DNA of 64,000 nucleotides from UBA10348 sp002469915 (GTDB taxonomy: Bacteria; Bacteroidota; Rhodothermia; Rhodothermales; UBA10348): assembly GCA_029249345.1 (NCBI GenBank), contig JAQWHM010000019.1, forward strand, positions 62,001 through 126,000. Direction: 5' to 3'. Numbering within the stretch: position 1 is the stretch's first letter; every line of letters begins with the position of its first letter. The notes under the pieces were generated by a model, which was not told the origin of the DNA, ran no database searches, and saw nothing but the letters and a program-made list of their open reading frames with translations. A program made the translations under genes and the position numbers. Below are positions 44,374 through 54,471 of this stretch, one piece after another.

Positions 44374-44844
44374 ATGAATCGAATTCTCACAACCTTGTTT
44401 GTCGCCTTTTTAGTCCTCTCTGGTTGCGCAGTGCAGTCCAACCTAGATGAAGGACCTGATGACGTTTTATACTTTGAGCCCATCGCTATTGGACAGTCAG
44501 GATCCATCCGCGATACGCTCGAAGTTGTAGTATCGGATGAAGGGGCTCTTTCTGAGGCCTTAGCTAAGGTTAACCCGCTTGGAGAGCTGCCATCCATCGA
44601 CTTCAATCAATCAATGGTCGGTATCATCGCCATACCCACGAATTCAGGTGGATTCGTTGTCGAGGTGCAGTCTGTTGAACAACGAGGCGAAGAAATCCAA
44701 GTGCATTATCTACTTTCTGTGCCAGGCGCAGACTGCATAACAGTGCAAGCGTTGTCTTTGCCCTTCCAAATCATCAGTATGAGGAGGGCTCAAGGCGAGT
44801 TTCGCTTCATTCGGGAAGAACGACGATACAGCTGTGGACTCTAG
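44374..44844 (+). CDS. PrcB-like lipoprotein
   Basis: A 156-residue lipoprotein (MNRILTTLFVAFLVLSGC, Cys18). The mature part follows the PrcB C-terminal domain pattern: an acidic helix (DEGALSEALAKV), DFNQSMVGIIAIPTNSGGFVVEV, and VPGADCITVQALSLPFQII, like the P-GPGC-VTQAL-TSPYHIV block of the family. PrcB was described as a protease-complex subunit in spirochaetes; no protease gene is adjacent here. The ATG at 44374 is chosen because it starts the signal sequence. The gene ends in a palindrome shared with the convergent ABC gene. Confidence 0.75.
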   Translation: MNRILTTLFVAFLVLSGCAVQSNLDEGPDDVLYFEPIAIGQSGSIRDTLEVVVSDEGALSEALAKVNPLGELPSIDFNQSMVGIIAIPTNSGGFVVEVQSVEQRGEEIQVHYLLSVPGADCITVQALSLPFQIISMRRAQGEFRFIREERRYSCGL

Positions 44845-44855
44845 CTTTAAGCTAG
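44841..44855. repeat. Palindrome over two convergent stop codons
   Basis: CTAGCTT / AAGCTAG with one central base, covering the TAG of the PrcB-like gene and the TAA of the ABC ATPase. It may be a small bidirectional 3' hairpin; there is no good U-tract. Confidence 0.35.
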
Positions 44856-45575
44856 GGTCGGGTTTTCGACGCGTTCATCGGTCTCAATTTTACCGTCACG
44901 TAAGCGCACAATGCGGCGTGCATGCTGAGCTATATCTTCTTCGTGCGTAACGACTAGAATGGTATTTCCAGCTTGATGCAGAGACTCGAAGAGGTGCATG
45001 ATTTCGATCCCTGTTTTTGAGTCCAGGTTACCTGTTGGCTCATCTGCTAGCAATATGGCAGGATCATTCACCAAAGCTCTTGCCACCGCTACGCGCTGAC
45101 GCTGCCCTCCAGAAAGCTCATTAGGCTTATGATCCATGCGATCTCCTAGCCCGACGTTTTCAAGGGCCTTTGAGGCCATTTCTTTCCGCTTGGATCTGGA
45201 ATGCCCAGCATACACGAGGGGTAATTCCACGTTTGCTAGGCAATCCACACGCGGAAGCAGGTTGAACGTCTGAAATACAAATCCAATTTGACGATTTCTG
45301 GCTCCTGCCAATTCATCGTCGTCCATCTCGCTAACATCCTCTCCATTCAGTACGTAAGTGCCACTGGTTGGGATATCTAGTGCTCCGATGATATTCATCA
45401 TGGTAGACTTTCCTGAACCAGAGGGGCCCATGATCGCTACGTATTCGTTTGGATAAATAGTAATGGTGGCGCCATCAAGTGCCTTTACCACCTGTGTCCC
45501 CATTTTATAGATCTTCCGAACGTCGGTGAGCTGAATAATGGGCTCGACTTGACGCTGTTCCATATTGGTTTCCAT
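44847..45575 (-). CDS. ABC transporter ATP-binding protein (MacB/LolD type)
   Basis: A 242-residue ATPase driving an exporter or lipoprotein-release system. Walker A is GPSGSGKST, the signature LSGGQRQRVAVARAL, and Walker B ILLADEPTGNLD, with the closing switch histidine in ILVVTHEED. The GNLDSKTG block is typical of the MacB/LolD/FtsE group. It follows TolC- and HlyD-type genes with 17 bp spacing, but no permease gene comes after it. Confidence 0.95.
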   Translation of the reverse strand: METNMEQRQVEPIIQLTDVRKIYKMGTQVVKALDGATITIYPNEYVAIMGPSGSGKSTMMNIIGALDIPTSGTYVLNGEDVSEMDDDELAGARNRQIGFVFQTFNLLPRVDCLANVELPLVYAGHSRSKRKEMASKALENVGLGDRMDHKPNELSGGQRQRVAVARALVNDPAILLADEPTGNLDSKTGIEIMHLFESLHQAGNTILVVTHEEDIAQHARRIVRLRDGKIETDERVENPTLA

Positions 45576-45592
45576 TGAGGATTCAGGTCTGA

Positions 45593-46978
45593 TTATTCTT
45601 GTTCGGTATTTGCGCGGCGACTTTCTTGTTCTTCGACCAATACGTCGGGCTTCAACGTTCTGGAAACCGCCCGGTATGGACCGAGAACTACTTGATCATT
45701 TACGCTCACACCGGAAAGAATAACGATATGAGAATCATCAGCAATCCCTGTTTCAACTTCTACAACACGCGTACGATCACCATCAATTAAAAAGACAATT
45801 CTTCGGAGGTCTTCTTCCTCGGCACTTCCTGAGTCTGTAGAACGTTTGTCCTTTTCCGTTACGTTTCCTTCTTCATCCACATCATACTGTGCAAAATCGC
45901 GGACTGTAACGGCTTGAATGGGTACGGTTGTCGCGTCCGGAATGGTATGCGTAAATACGTCTACCGTGCCACTCATTCCTGGGCGGAAGTTAGGCATGTC
46001 TGCCGATGCAACCGGCAGTTCAGCGTTGTCGAAAACGTCATCTGCTCCGCTTTCGTCAAAAATGATATTATGGGGGTCCAGAATGCGAATCTTGACGGGA
46101 AAGTTGGTGATCTGATTTTGAGTGCCCTGCCCCTGAACACGAGCCGAGTTAGCAATCTCTGTTACAATTCCTTTAAACATCCGATTGGGATAGGCATCTA
46201 CTTCAACGGCAGCAGTATCTCCAAGAGCTACGTTTACTACGTCATTTTCGTTGACGTCGACTTCTAGCTCCATCTGATTCAATTTTGCGACGCGCATCAT
46301 CTCCGTTCCCGTCATCTGGCTCGTACCAACCACACGTTCTCCGAGCTCAACAGCTAGAATAGAAATGGTGCCGTCCATTGGAGCATAGATGATCGTCTTG
46401 GCCAAGTTCTCCTTCATCTCCTTGAGACGGGCCTCAGCAATTTTGACACTGTACTGAGAAGCCTCATAGGAGGCTTTCATCGTTTCGAATCGCGTGGATG
46501 CGGTTTGGTAAGCAGATTCAGAAATAGCACCAGACTCGTACAGCGATTTCTGTCTATTGAGTTCCAATTCCGCGTTCATCAGGTCGGCCCTACGCTGCGC
46601 TTCGTTAGCCTTTGACTGCAAGACGGAGGCTTCGGATTGGTCTACTTGAGCTTGGTAAAAATCAGGCTTAATCCGCGCGAGCAGCTGTCCCCTTTTCACA
46701 TTGTCGCCTTCGACGATGGGAAGCTCCACGATTTCTCCAGATACATCCGGGCTGATTTTGACTTCAATCTCGGGCTGAATATTGCCAGAAGCTGTAACCA
46801 TCTGCGTGATCGTTCGAACTTCAACATCGCCAAATTCAATTTTGGTGGCTTTCTTTTTGGAACCGACAAGCCCAGTAGCATTGACAACGACGCCAAGAAC
46901 TACAGCGAGAATGATCAGGATTCCAACAAAAATGAGGATGCGTTTGGTGGCGTTTTTCTTTTTGGCCATAATATTCAA
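45593..46978 (-). CDS. Periplasmic adaptor (HlyD/MacA-type membrane fusion protein)
   Basis: A 461-residue adaptor linking an inner-membrane ABC pump to TolC. An N-terminal membrane anchor (ILIFVGILIILAVVLGVVV) is followed by lipoyl halves (GEIVELPIVEGDNVKRGQLLARI and IYAPMDGTISILAVELGERV) around an alpha-hairpin (about residues 95-190). A beta-barrel and a membrane-proximal domain follow, ending SGVSVNDQVVLGPYRAVSRTL. The domain order is that of MacA. The start could be the third-codon ATG at 46969. Confidence 0.92.
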   Translation of the reverse strand: MNIMAKKKNATKRILIFVGILIILAVVLGVVVNATGLVGSKKKATKIEFGDVEVRTITQMVTASGNIQPEIEVKISPDVSGEIVELPIVEGDNVKRGQLLARIKPDFYQAQVDQSEASVLQSKANEAQRRADLMNAELELNRQKSLYESGAISESAYQTASTRFETMKASYEASQYSVKIAEARLKEMKENLAKTIIYAPMDGTISILAVELGERVVGTSQMTGTEMMRVAKLNQMELEVDVNENDVVNVALGDTAAVEVDAYPNRMFKGIVTEIANSARVQGQGTQNQITNFPVKIRILDPHNIIFDESGADDVFDNAELPVASADMPNFRPGMSGTVDVFTHTIPDATTVPIQAVTVRDFAQYDVDEEGNVTEKDKRSTDSGSAEEEDLRRIVFLIDGDRTRVVEVETGIADDSHIVILSGVSVNDQVVLGPYRAVSRTLKPDVLVEEQESRRANTEQE

Positions 46979-47019
46979 TCAGTCTTGGATTGTTTGAAAC
47001 CGGTAAGCAATCCGGACGC

Positions 47020-48375
47020 TTAGTTAAAAAGAGGTTGTGTTGGGTCCAGTGATCCCTGGTAGTATTCTATGAGGCGATGCTGGAAATGAAATTGGAAGAC
47101 GGCCTGAGCGCGCTGGCTTGCGGCGTCGATATAGCGCGAATTGGACTGAGTCAGTTCAACTAATGTTGATGCACCTACGTTATAACGTTCCTGCTCAACT
47201 TGAAAAGCCTGGTCGGCAGCACGGAGGCTTTTCTCTGTCACCTCAAGTCTCTTTACAGCAGTTTGGTAATCGAGATACGCTTGACGCACTTCAATGGCTA
47301 CGCTCTGCTGTAGATTTTCCATATCCAACAGCGCATTTGAGTATTGGACCTTGGAGGACTGTATACCCCGCTTTACGTTCAAACGATTAAATAGCGGGAC
47401 GGACAGGCTGAGGGATACACGCTCAGAACGGTTATTCGTCATCTGATCGCTGAAATCAAAGGGACTATTCGACGTGTAGCTTGACCCAGCGCCAAAACTC
47501 ATTCCTAATGTTGGCAAATATCCTGCTTTTGCAGCCTTAATATTGCTTTCCGATGCGCGAATTAAAAACTCCTGCGCCTTTAGATCTGGCCTGCGTTCAA
47601 ACGCAGCACGAACTAATTCATTCGGATCATAAGCGCGAAGATTCGTGGGTACATCCTCCGCCGCAGGGGCAGGGAATGCGTAATTGGCCAGCGGATCTAC
47701 CTGAAGGACCTGAATAAGTCTGGTTTTGCTAGACTCAAAATTACTTTCTGCTGTGAGAAGTAAGGCCTCACTACTGGCAGCGGTTGCTTGTTGTTGATAA
47801 AGATCAGAAACGGCGCGCTGTCCGACGCGAACAAACTCTTCTATCTGTTCGAGCAGGCTTTGCTGAGACTCTACATCTTCCTGTCGGATACGGATGTTTT
47901 CTTCAGCTAAAATCACATTCAGGTAATTCGACACTACGTTGAATACAACCTGCTGTTGTGTTCGCGCGAAATTAGCTTCCTGTGACTCAAGTACAGCTCT
48001 GGCTCCCTCTAAGGATGCGACATCCGCGAAGCCGTTAAATATGTTCAAACCCGAACTTGCTGAATAATTGAATCCATCAGATGAGGCATTCACTAGGCTG
48101 CCCGTCGTCTGATCAAATTGTAAGCCGAAATTGCGGCTCGCGCCCGTATTAAAGTTTAGGTTTGGCAGAAAATCCGCTCGCTCAGATTGAACAGTAATTT
48201 CCTGCAATTTGAGATTGTTTTCTGCACGCTTGATCGTCACATTTCGTTCTAATGCGATCTCGATGGCTTCGTTAAACGTGATTTCTCTTACTTCCTGAGC
48301 TTGTGCTGTGAAAGTAGAGATCATCAAAGTTACTATAGGTAGCACGTGAGCTATAGCTCGGAGTGGACGGGACAT
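47020..48375 (-). CDS. TolC-family outer-membrane efflux protein
   Basis: A 451-residue outer-membrane channel-tunnel protein. A signal peptide (ending FTAQAQ) and two repeats of long helices are seen, with ITFNEAIEIALERNVTIKRA, AFERRPDLKAQEFLIRASE and LSVPLFNRLNVKRGIQ. The frame runs to 48405, but MSRPLRAIAHVL at 48375 begins a proper signal peptide. It is first gene of the three-gene export set; HlyD follows after 41 bp. Confidence 0.93.
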   Translation of the reverse strand: MSRPLRAIAHVLPIVTLMISTFTAQAQEVREITFNEAIEIALERNVTIKRAENNLKLQEITVQSERADFLPNLNFNTGASRNFGLQFDQTTGSLVNASSDGFNYSASSGLNIFNGFADVASLEGARAVLESQEANFARTQQQVVFNVVSNYLNVILAEENIRIRQEDVESQQSLLEQIEEFVRVGQRAVSDLYQQQATAASSEALLLTAESNFESSKTRLIQVLQVDPLANYAFPAPAAEDVPTNLRAYDPNELVRAAFERRPDLKAQEFLIRASESNIKAAKAGYLPTLGMSFGAGSSYTSNSPFDFSDQMTNNRSERVSLSLSVPLFNRLNVKRGIQSSKVQYSNALLDMENLQQSVAIEVRQAYLDYQTAVKRLEVTEKSLRAADQAFQVEQERYNVGASTLVELTQSNSRYIDAASQRAQAVFQFHFQHRLIEYYQGSLDPTQPLFN

Positions 48376-48816
48376 GTTACTTCGGCCGATCATGATACTA
48401 TTCATTTGGTTTCTCTAGAATACCGTCTCTGTAAAGAGGTATCTCCTGTTTTATCGCATGGGTTAGACGCGGTAATCTTGACTCTCATTCCTGTGCAGGA
48501 GCTAGAGAAAGCCATATTGCAAAAGCATTCAGATTGTTACTGCCATCGATTAAATGAGAGTATAACTCGCTGAAATGCAGGCCGGTGTACGGTCGGCCTT
48601 TCGGACGGTTGCGAAAAATATGAGAAGGTTTGCGTGAAGGCCGGGGATTCTCGGAATCTTGGAGAAGTACCTACAGAGGTTAATCGTGTGGATGAGGCAT
48701 TATTTCGAAGATTAGGCCTTGTTTCTTACACTACCATTCACGGATTGACCTTAGCATTGCCTGGAAATCGTTGCACAGATGTTTTCCAACAAACGCCAGC
48801 CCTCCAGCTTACTATC
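48376..48816. other. Intergenic region between divergent tolC-type and dehydrogenase genes
   Basis: About 440 bp containing the promoters of both divergent genes. Short frames exist on both strands (for example a plus frame ending at 48573 and an N-terminal extension of the next gene from 48634), but none has motif, signal peptide or convincing start. I see no repeat, RNA gene or clear promoter consensus here. Confidence 0.4.
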
Positions 48817-51450
48817 ATGATGCGCACTCCTTTACTTACGCTTACGCTTTTTCTTGTTTTATCAGTCGGTTTGGCATTTGGCCCAAGCATGACTGGATTT
48901 ATCGTCGATGATCCACCTGTTTTGAAGGTACCGGATGGATTCAAAGCAGAGATTCTATTCAGTCCGACTGCTTCAGATAGTAGTTCGTGGGTGTCGCTTA
49001 CCATGGACCCCAAAGGGCGCTTGCTGGCATCCGATCAGTATGGATCCCTCTATCGTGTGGAGCCATCAACCTTGGGTAGCGATCCTGCGTCGACCAAGGT
49101 GGAAAAATTAGATATTGAAATTGGACATGCACAAGGACTCCTTTGGGCCTTCAACAGCCTGTATGTGGTTGTGAATAGCGAAAAAGGTGTGAGCGGCAAT
49201 GGTAGCGGGCTGTATCGGGTTAGAGATACAACCGGAGATGATCAGTTTGACACAATAGACCGACTTGCAACGTTTGAGGGTTTTGGTGAGCACGGTCCTC
49301 ACTCTGTGATTTTGGGTCCGAACGGTACATCGTTGTATCTGGTTGCCGGAAATCACACGGAATTGCCGACCGGAATGGGTAGTCTTGTTCCACAGGTCTG
49401 GAAGGAGGACCAGTTGCTACCCACCATTCTTGATCCTCGAGGACACGCTGCTGATCGAAAGGCGCCGGGTGGCTGGATTGCTCGAACCGATCCAATGGGT
49501 ACCAATTGGGAACTGGTTAGTACGGGGTTCAGAAACACGTTTGATATTGCTTTCAACCAAGATGGTGAGCTGTTCGCATTTGATTCTGATATGGAGTGGG
49601 ATCTCGGAATGCCGTGGTATCGCCCGATTCGAGTAATCCATGTCACAAGTGGGAGTGAGTTCGGTTGGCGAACGGGCTCAGGGAAGTGGCCCGCTTATTA
49701 TCCGGACAACTTGCCAGGAGTCGTTGACGTCGGACAAGGTTCTCCAACGGGAATCGTCAGCGGCGCCAATGCAGCGTTTCCATCTCGGTATAAAAACGGT
49801 CTCTTTACGTTCGACTGGAGTTTTGGGACCATTTATTGGGTAGGGTTGAAGCAGGAAGGGGCTACCTATGTTGGTGAGGTGGAAGAGTTTTTATCCGGCG
49901 TCCCGTTGCCATTAACAGATGGGTTGATCGGCTCTGACGGCGCATTGTATTTCGTGACAGGTGGTCGCCAACTCGATTCATACATGGTTCGAGTATCCTA
50001 TGTGGGTTCGGAGGATACTTCAACGTCCGTAGATCCTTTGCCGCCAACCACCAATCAAGCGCTTCGTCATTCTCTTGAAGCCTTCCACGGGAAACAGGAT
50101 GCTGGTGCTCTCGACGCCGCTTGGCCGCACCTCGATCATGAAGATCGCTTTGTTAGATACGCTGCGAGGCTAGCCATAGAGCACCAACCCGTTTCATCGT
50201 GGCAACAGCGTGTTTTATTAGAAAATGATCCACAGCGTCGGCTATATGGCGTGATTGCCCTTGCCCGACATGGCTCCAAGGACCTTCGAGATGATGCCTA
50301 TCAAGCCTTGTTATCCATTGAGGAAGCACAGCTTTCCGCAGGAGAGAAGTTAGATTTAATGCGTGCCTTTGGCCTTGTAATGATTCGATTGGGAGAACCT
50401 GATGGTACCATTCGTGATGCTATGATTGAGACTCTCAATTCCAATTATCCGGGGACAGAGGCTGCGTTGAATAGAGAAAGAGGGCGCCTTCTGGCAGTCC
50501 TTGATGCGCCTGGAATTGTGGGGAAAATGCTATCGGAGTTGGCTGTGTACGGTTCTGTAGAAACGGACGATGGACTTATTTCTGATTCCGTGATTGTTCG
50601 AAGTGAACAGTATGGTCCGACCTTGTCCGAAATGCGAGCCAATATGCCCAGGCCCCAAGAAATCGATATCGTGATGAGTCTGAGGGTTGTACAGTCAGGG
50701 TGGACACTGTCTCAACGAGAAGTGTATTTCCAGTGGTTCTACGACGCCCTTCGGAAGAGTGGTGGTGAGAGTTATGTCGGTTTTCTGGAACACATTCGAG
50801 CAGACGCGCTGGAAAGAGTGCCTCAAACTGATCGGGAAGCACTGGCAGACCTAACGGATTCCTATTCGGTCCAGGCTCTGAGTTTTGCTGACCTACCGCA
50901 GCCAGAGGGACCAGGTCGAAATTGGAATAGGCAGGAGCTTGGGAGACTAATGGGAGACGAGTTAGGCCGGCCACGTAATTTCGAAGTCGGTCAACGCATG
51001 TATGCCGCCGCACTGTGTCAGGCTTGTCATGTTATGAAGGGTGTTGGAGGGGCGATCGGCCCGGACCTTACACAAGTTGGGACCCGGTTTTCGAGAGGAA
51101 ACATCATCGCGGCTATTAACTCTCCGAGCGACGCCATTTCGGATCAGTACACCTCGACTATTCTAACAACGACAGACGGAAAATCAGTTATAGGAAGGAT
51201 AGTAAGTGAGGACGATGAGGCCGTCATGTTGAATCAAAATCCGTACGCCCCAGATCAACAGATTCGTGTATTCAAGTCCGCAATTGTTGATCGTGAAAAT
51301 TCTCCCGTGTCCATCATGCCTGCAAGACTTTTGAACCGGTTGAACGAGCAAGAAGTCGCGGATATCATGGCATTCCTGCTCTCGGGCGGGGATCCAGAAC
51401 ACAAATGTTATACAAATGATGGTGGGTGTCTGGCAACAGAAGAGGAGTAA
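48817..51450 (+). CDS. Secreted sorbosone/PQQ-dehydrogenase-like protein with c-type haem domain
   Basis: An 877-residue exported protein. After a signal peptide (MMRTPLLTLTLFLVLSVG) comes a beta-propeller of the soluble glucose/sorbosone dehydrogenase type (LKVPDGFKAEILFSP, GFGEHGPHSVILGPNG, STGFRNTFDIAFNQDGELFAFDSD in parts). A helical HEAT-like middle follows, then a C-terminal haem domain with CQACH and GAIGPDLTQVGTRFSRGNII. This haem-domain type is widespread in Planctomycetota and Bacteroidota membrane-bound dehydrogenases. The upstream extension from 48634 contains no signal and is rejected. It probably oxidises a sugar-like substrate. Confidence 0.85.
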   Translation: MMRTPLLTLTLFLVLSVGLAFGPSMTGFIVDDPPVLKVPDGFKAEILFSPTASDSSSWVSLTMDPKGRLLASDQYGSLYRVEPSTLGSDPASTKVEKLDIEIGHAQGLLWAFNSLYVVVNSEKGVSGNGSGLYRVRDTTGDDQFDTIDRLATFEGFGEHGPHSVILGPNGTSLYLVAGNHTELPTGMGSLVPQVWKEDQLLPTILDPRGHAADRKAPGGWIARTDPMGTNWELVSTGFRNTFDIAFNQDGELFAFDSDMEWDLGMPWYRPIRVIHVTSGSEFGWRTGSGKWPAYYPDNLPGVVDVGQGSPTGIVSGANAAFPSRYKNGLFTFDWSFGTIYWVGLKQEGATYVGEVEEFLSGVPLPLTDGLIGSDGALYFVTGGRQLDSYMVRVSYVGSEDTSTSVDPLPPTTNQALRHSLEAFHGKQDAGALDAAWPHLDHEDRFVRYAARLAIEHQPVSSWQQRVLLENDPQRRLYGVIALARHGSKDLRDDAYQALLSIEEAQLSAGEKLDLMRAFGLVMIRLGEPDGTIRDAMIETLNSNYPGTEAALNRERGRLLAVLDAPGIVGKMLSELAVYGSVETDDGLISDSVIVRSEQYGPTLSEMRANMPRPQEIDIVMSLRVVQSGWTLSQREVYFQWFYDALRKSGGESYVGFLEHIRADALERVPQTDREALADLTDSYSVQALSFADLPQPEGPGRNWNRQELGRLMGDELGRPRNFEVGQRMYAAALCQACHVMKGVGGAIGPDLTQVGTRFSRGNIIAAINSPSDAISDQYTSTILTTTDGKSVIGRIVSEDDEAVMLNQNPYAPDQQIRVFKSAIVDRENSPVSIMPARLLNRLNEQEVADIMAFLLSGGDPEHKCYTNDGGCLATEEE

Positions 51451-51645
51451 TGTGGAGATGCTCTGTGTAGGTGTTGTGTCTTGGAATGCAGCGTACGGTT
51501 CAAGGAGTTGGGTGCATCGCCTCCTATTCGATCCTCAAACGACCGTTTGATAGCGCTCGCTACATGATTGTAGTACCTCATCTGACCCCGCTTCCACCAG
51601 ACTATTCGCTAATATCAAATAAATACGCACAACTGTGGGAATTAT

Positions 51646-54471
51646 ATGCGACGAAGAGAATTTCTGAAAGGGACGATTGTGGCTGGAGTTGGTGCTTCGG
51701 TAGCTCCTAGTGAGATAGGGGCACGCGCCGATGAATCACCCATAATTCCCGTCGTTCTGCGATGCGAGTCTCTCGAAAACCCACTTGGAATAGATGATGC
51801 ACATCCTCGATTAAGTTGGAAACTCGAGGCGGTTGATGATGCGCGAAATCAGATCCAGACTGCGTACCGAATTCAAGTGGCGTCAAGTAACGAACTTCTT
51901 TCGATGGGTTCGGCAGACATATGGGACACTCAAAAAGTGTTTTCTGGTGACCAACTGCACCTTGAATATGGAGGAAGGCCCCTCATTAGTGGTCAGAGAT
52001 GCTATTGGCAGGTAGAAGTTTGGGATGGTGACGATCGTAAGTCCATTCCAAGTGTTATTTCTTGGTGGGAAATGGGTTTGCTGAAGCCCTCAGATTGGAC
52101 AGGATCGTGGATTTCAGATGGAACTCCACTGCCCAAGATGGATGAAGGACACTACCAGGACGATCCTGCACCCCTGTTCAGACGAAGCTTTCAAGTTGAT
52201 AAGCCCGTTGAGCGAGCTCGGCTTTATGCCACTGCCTTGGGCTATCATGATCTTCGTCTGAATGGCGAAGATCTGTCAGATCATGTTTTGGATCCTGCCT
52301 GGACGAGTACCTCCGAACGTGTCTTTTACACTTGTCATGATTTGACCGAGCGATTGCGCGAAGGAGAAAATGTGCTTGGAGTCATGCTTGGAAATGGTTG
52401 GGCCAATCCTCTTCCGTTAAGAATGTGGAGTCGCATAAATATTCGTGAGCACCTTCCTGTAGAGCGGCCGAGATTCCTTTCTGAATTGATTATCGAGTAT
52501 GCCGATGGATCCGAGGATCGCGTAGCATCTGACGGCTCATGGTTAGTTTCGAAAGGGCCATTGCTTCGAAACAGTGTTTATTTGGGAGAATCATATGACG
52601 CCCGGTTGGAGCAGTTAGGCTGGGACGCTCCTGGTTTTGAAGATTCGCATTGGAGGGCTGTGAGTGAGTTAACTGAGACCATGGAACGCTGCCGCTCCAT
52701 GCCGATTCCTCCTATTCGAGCTACAAGAACTCTGAAAGCCGAATCTTTGACAGAGATTAGCGATGGTGTCTATGTATTCGACTTCGGTCAAAATTTTGCT
52801 GGGTGGGCTCGGCTGAAGGTGGAGGGTCCGAGAGGCTCTACTGTTCAGATGCGTTTGGGAGAACTTCTGTATGAGGATGGATCTCTCAATCCCATGACAG
52901 CGGTAACGGGGCAGATTAAAGGCCTTCGAGAAGATGGTACACCTAGAGGTGGCCCTGGAGCCCCTGAAGTTGCGTGGCAGGCTAATACATACACGCTTCG
53001 GGGTGGAGGACCTGAGGAATATTCTCCACGGTTCACCTTCCATGGATTTCGATATGTAGAAGTCACAGGGTTTCCCGGAAAGCCGGACCTCTCGTCTCTT
53101 GAAGGTCTAAGACTCAACACCGACGTAGATTCCGTTGGTACGTTCGAATGCTCCAATGAACGATTTAATCGTATCCAAGAAATGGTGCGTTGGACGTTCC
53201 TAAGTAATCTTTTCAGCGTTCAATCTGATTGCCCTGCTCGTGAGAAATTTCAATATGGAGGCGACATTGTGGCTTCCAGTGAAATGGCCATTTACAACTA
53301 CGATATGGCTACGTTTTATGCGAAGGCGGTATCTGATTTCAGCGATGCTCGAGTGGGGGATGGATGGTTTACCGAAACTGCTCCGTACGTAGGCATTGCC
53401 GCAGCAAATTATGCGGAAGGTGCCGGACCAATTGGATGGGGTTTAGCGCATCCTCTGCTGGTTGCACAACTGTATCAATACTACGGCGATATTCGCATCA
53501 TTGAAGAGCATTTTGAGGCCGCCCGTATCTGGGTTGATCTACTCGAAGCATCATCCGTGAACTATATCATTGATCGGTGTATTGGAGATCATGAGAGTCT
53601 AGATCCCAAACCAATTGAACTGATAGCAACGGCTCAGTTCTTCCAAGCAGCAACATTGGTTTCTGAGTTTGCTGAGATACTGAACAAACCATTAGAGGTA
53701 TCGCACTACAGTCGTCTCGCTGCCCGAATCAAGGCGGCATTTATAGAACATTTTTTGGAAGAGGGCACGGGGCGATTCGGAGTCGCAACCCAGGCAGCAC
53801 AATCAACGGCGCTGTATATGGGATTGGTACCTGATTCTGAAAAAAGGGCTGCAACACAGCGGATGGTTGACTCCGTGTCATTGGATCACAAGGGGCATGT
53901 GGCTACAGGTATTTTCGGAACGAAATACCTGCTGAACATGCTGTCTGCGACATCAAACAACGATGTTGCCTATCGCATGGTTGATCAAAAAGAGTTTCCG
54001 GGTTGGGGTCACATGTTGGAAAACGGTGCTACGACTCTTTGGGAAACTTGGGCGCAAAGTGACAATGTCTATTCACAGAACCATCCTATGTTTGGTATGG
54101 TGAGCGAGTGGTTCTTTAAATCGCTCGGCGGTATTGAACCCTCAAGCCGTGCACGCGGGTATGATCACTTTTCCATTGCGCCATTTATGGCCACAGATTT
54201 GGATTGGGTCGAGGCGAAGTACGAGTCCGTTCGCGGGACGATTTCCAGCAGGTGGAAACGAGAAAACCGAAAAGTCACGCTTCACATTGAAGTCCCTGTA
54301 AACACGACAGCGGTTGTACGTATTCCGACGTCAAACGCGGACTCTTTGCAAGTAGACGGGAAGCCCGTTTCTGAATTGAAAACGGTAAACATGCTGGCCG
54401 GTAGTCCAGCGGGATTAGTAGAAATAGAACTTGGATCAGGTCGGTATCAATTTACGGCTGCCGTGGTGTAA
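51646..54471 (+). CDS. Alpha-L-rhamnosidase, glycoside hydrolase family 78
   Basis: A 941-residue exported enzyme removing terminal rhamnose. The N-terminus is a twin-arginine signal (MRRREFLKGTIVAGVGASVA), so folded export by Tat is expected. The order is typical: beta-sandwich (CESLENPLGIDDAHPRLSWK), carbohydrate-binding-like domain (ARLYATALGYHDLRLNGEDL), GH78 barrel with SDCPAREKFQYGGDI and TLWETWAQS, and a C-terminal beta-sandwich. The acidic pair in the DCPxREKFQYGGD block matches the family general-acid region. The 3' end overlaps the convergent sulfatase by 20 bp. Confidence 0.92.
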   Translation: MRRREFLKGTIVAGVGASVAPSEIGARADESPIIPVVLRCESLENPLGIDDAHPRLSWKLEAVDDARNQIQTAYRIQVASSNELLSMGSADIWDTQKVFSGDQLHLEYGGRPLISGQRCYWQVEVWDGDDRKSIPSVISWWEMGLLKPSDWTGSWISDGTPLPKMDEGHYQDDPAPLFRRSFQVDKPVERARLYATALGYHDLRLNGEDLSDHVLDPAWTSTSERVFYTCHDLTERLREGENVLGVMLGNGWANPLPLRMWSRINIREHLPVERPRFLSELIIEYADGSEDRVASDGSWLVSKGPLLRNSVYLGESYDARLEQLGWDAPGFEDSHWRAVSELTETMERCRSMPIPPIRATRTLKAESLTEISDGVYVFDFGQNFAGWARLKVEGPRGSTVQMRLGELLYEDGSLNPMTAVTGQIKGLREDGTPRGGPGAPEVAWQANTYTLRGGGPEEYSPRFTFHGFRYVEVTGFPGKPDLSSLEGLRLNTDVDSVGTFECSNERFNRIQEMVRWTFLSNLFSVQSDCPAREKFQYGGDIVASSEMAIYNYDMATFYAKAVSDFSDARVGDGWFTETAPYVGIAAANYAEGAGPIGWGLAHPLLVAQLYQYYGDIRIIEEHFEAARIWVDLLEASSVNYIIDRCIGDHESLDPKPIELIATAQFFQAATLVSEFAEILNKPLEVSHYSRLAARIKAAFIEHFLEEGTGRFGVATQAAQSTALYMGLVPDSEKRAATQRMVDSVSLDHKGHVATGIFGTKYLLNMLSATSNNDVAYRMVDQKEFPGWGHMLENGATTLWETWAQSDNVYSQNHPMFGMVSEWFFKSLGGIEPSSRARGYDHFSIAPFMATDLDWVEAKYESVRGTISSRWKRENRKVTLHIEVPVNTTAVVRIPTSNADSLQVDGKPVSELKTVNMLAGSPAGLVEIELGSGRYQFTAAVV

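Noticed and set aside
48346..48573. 75-codon frame upstream of tolC
   Set aside because: It overlaps the start of the divergent TolC gene and has no recognisable feature.
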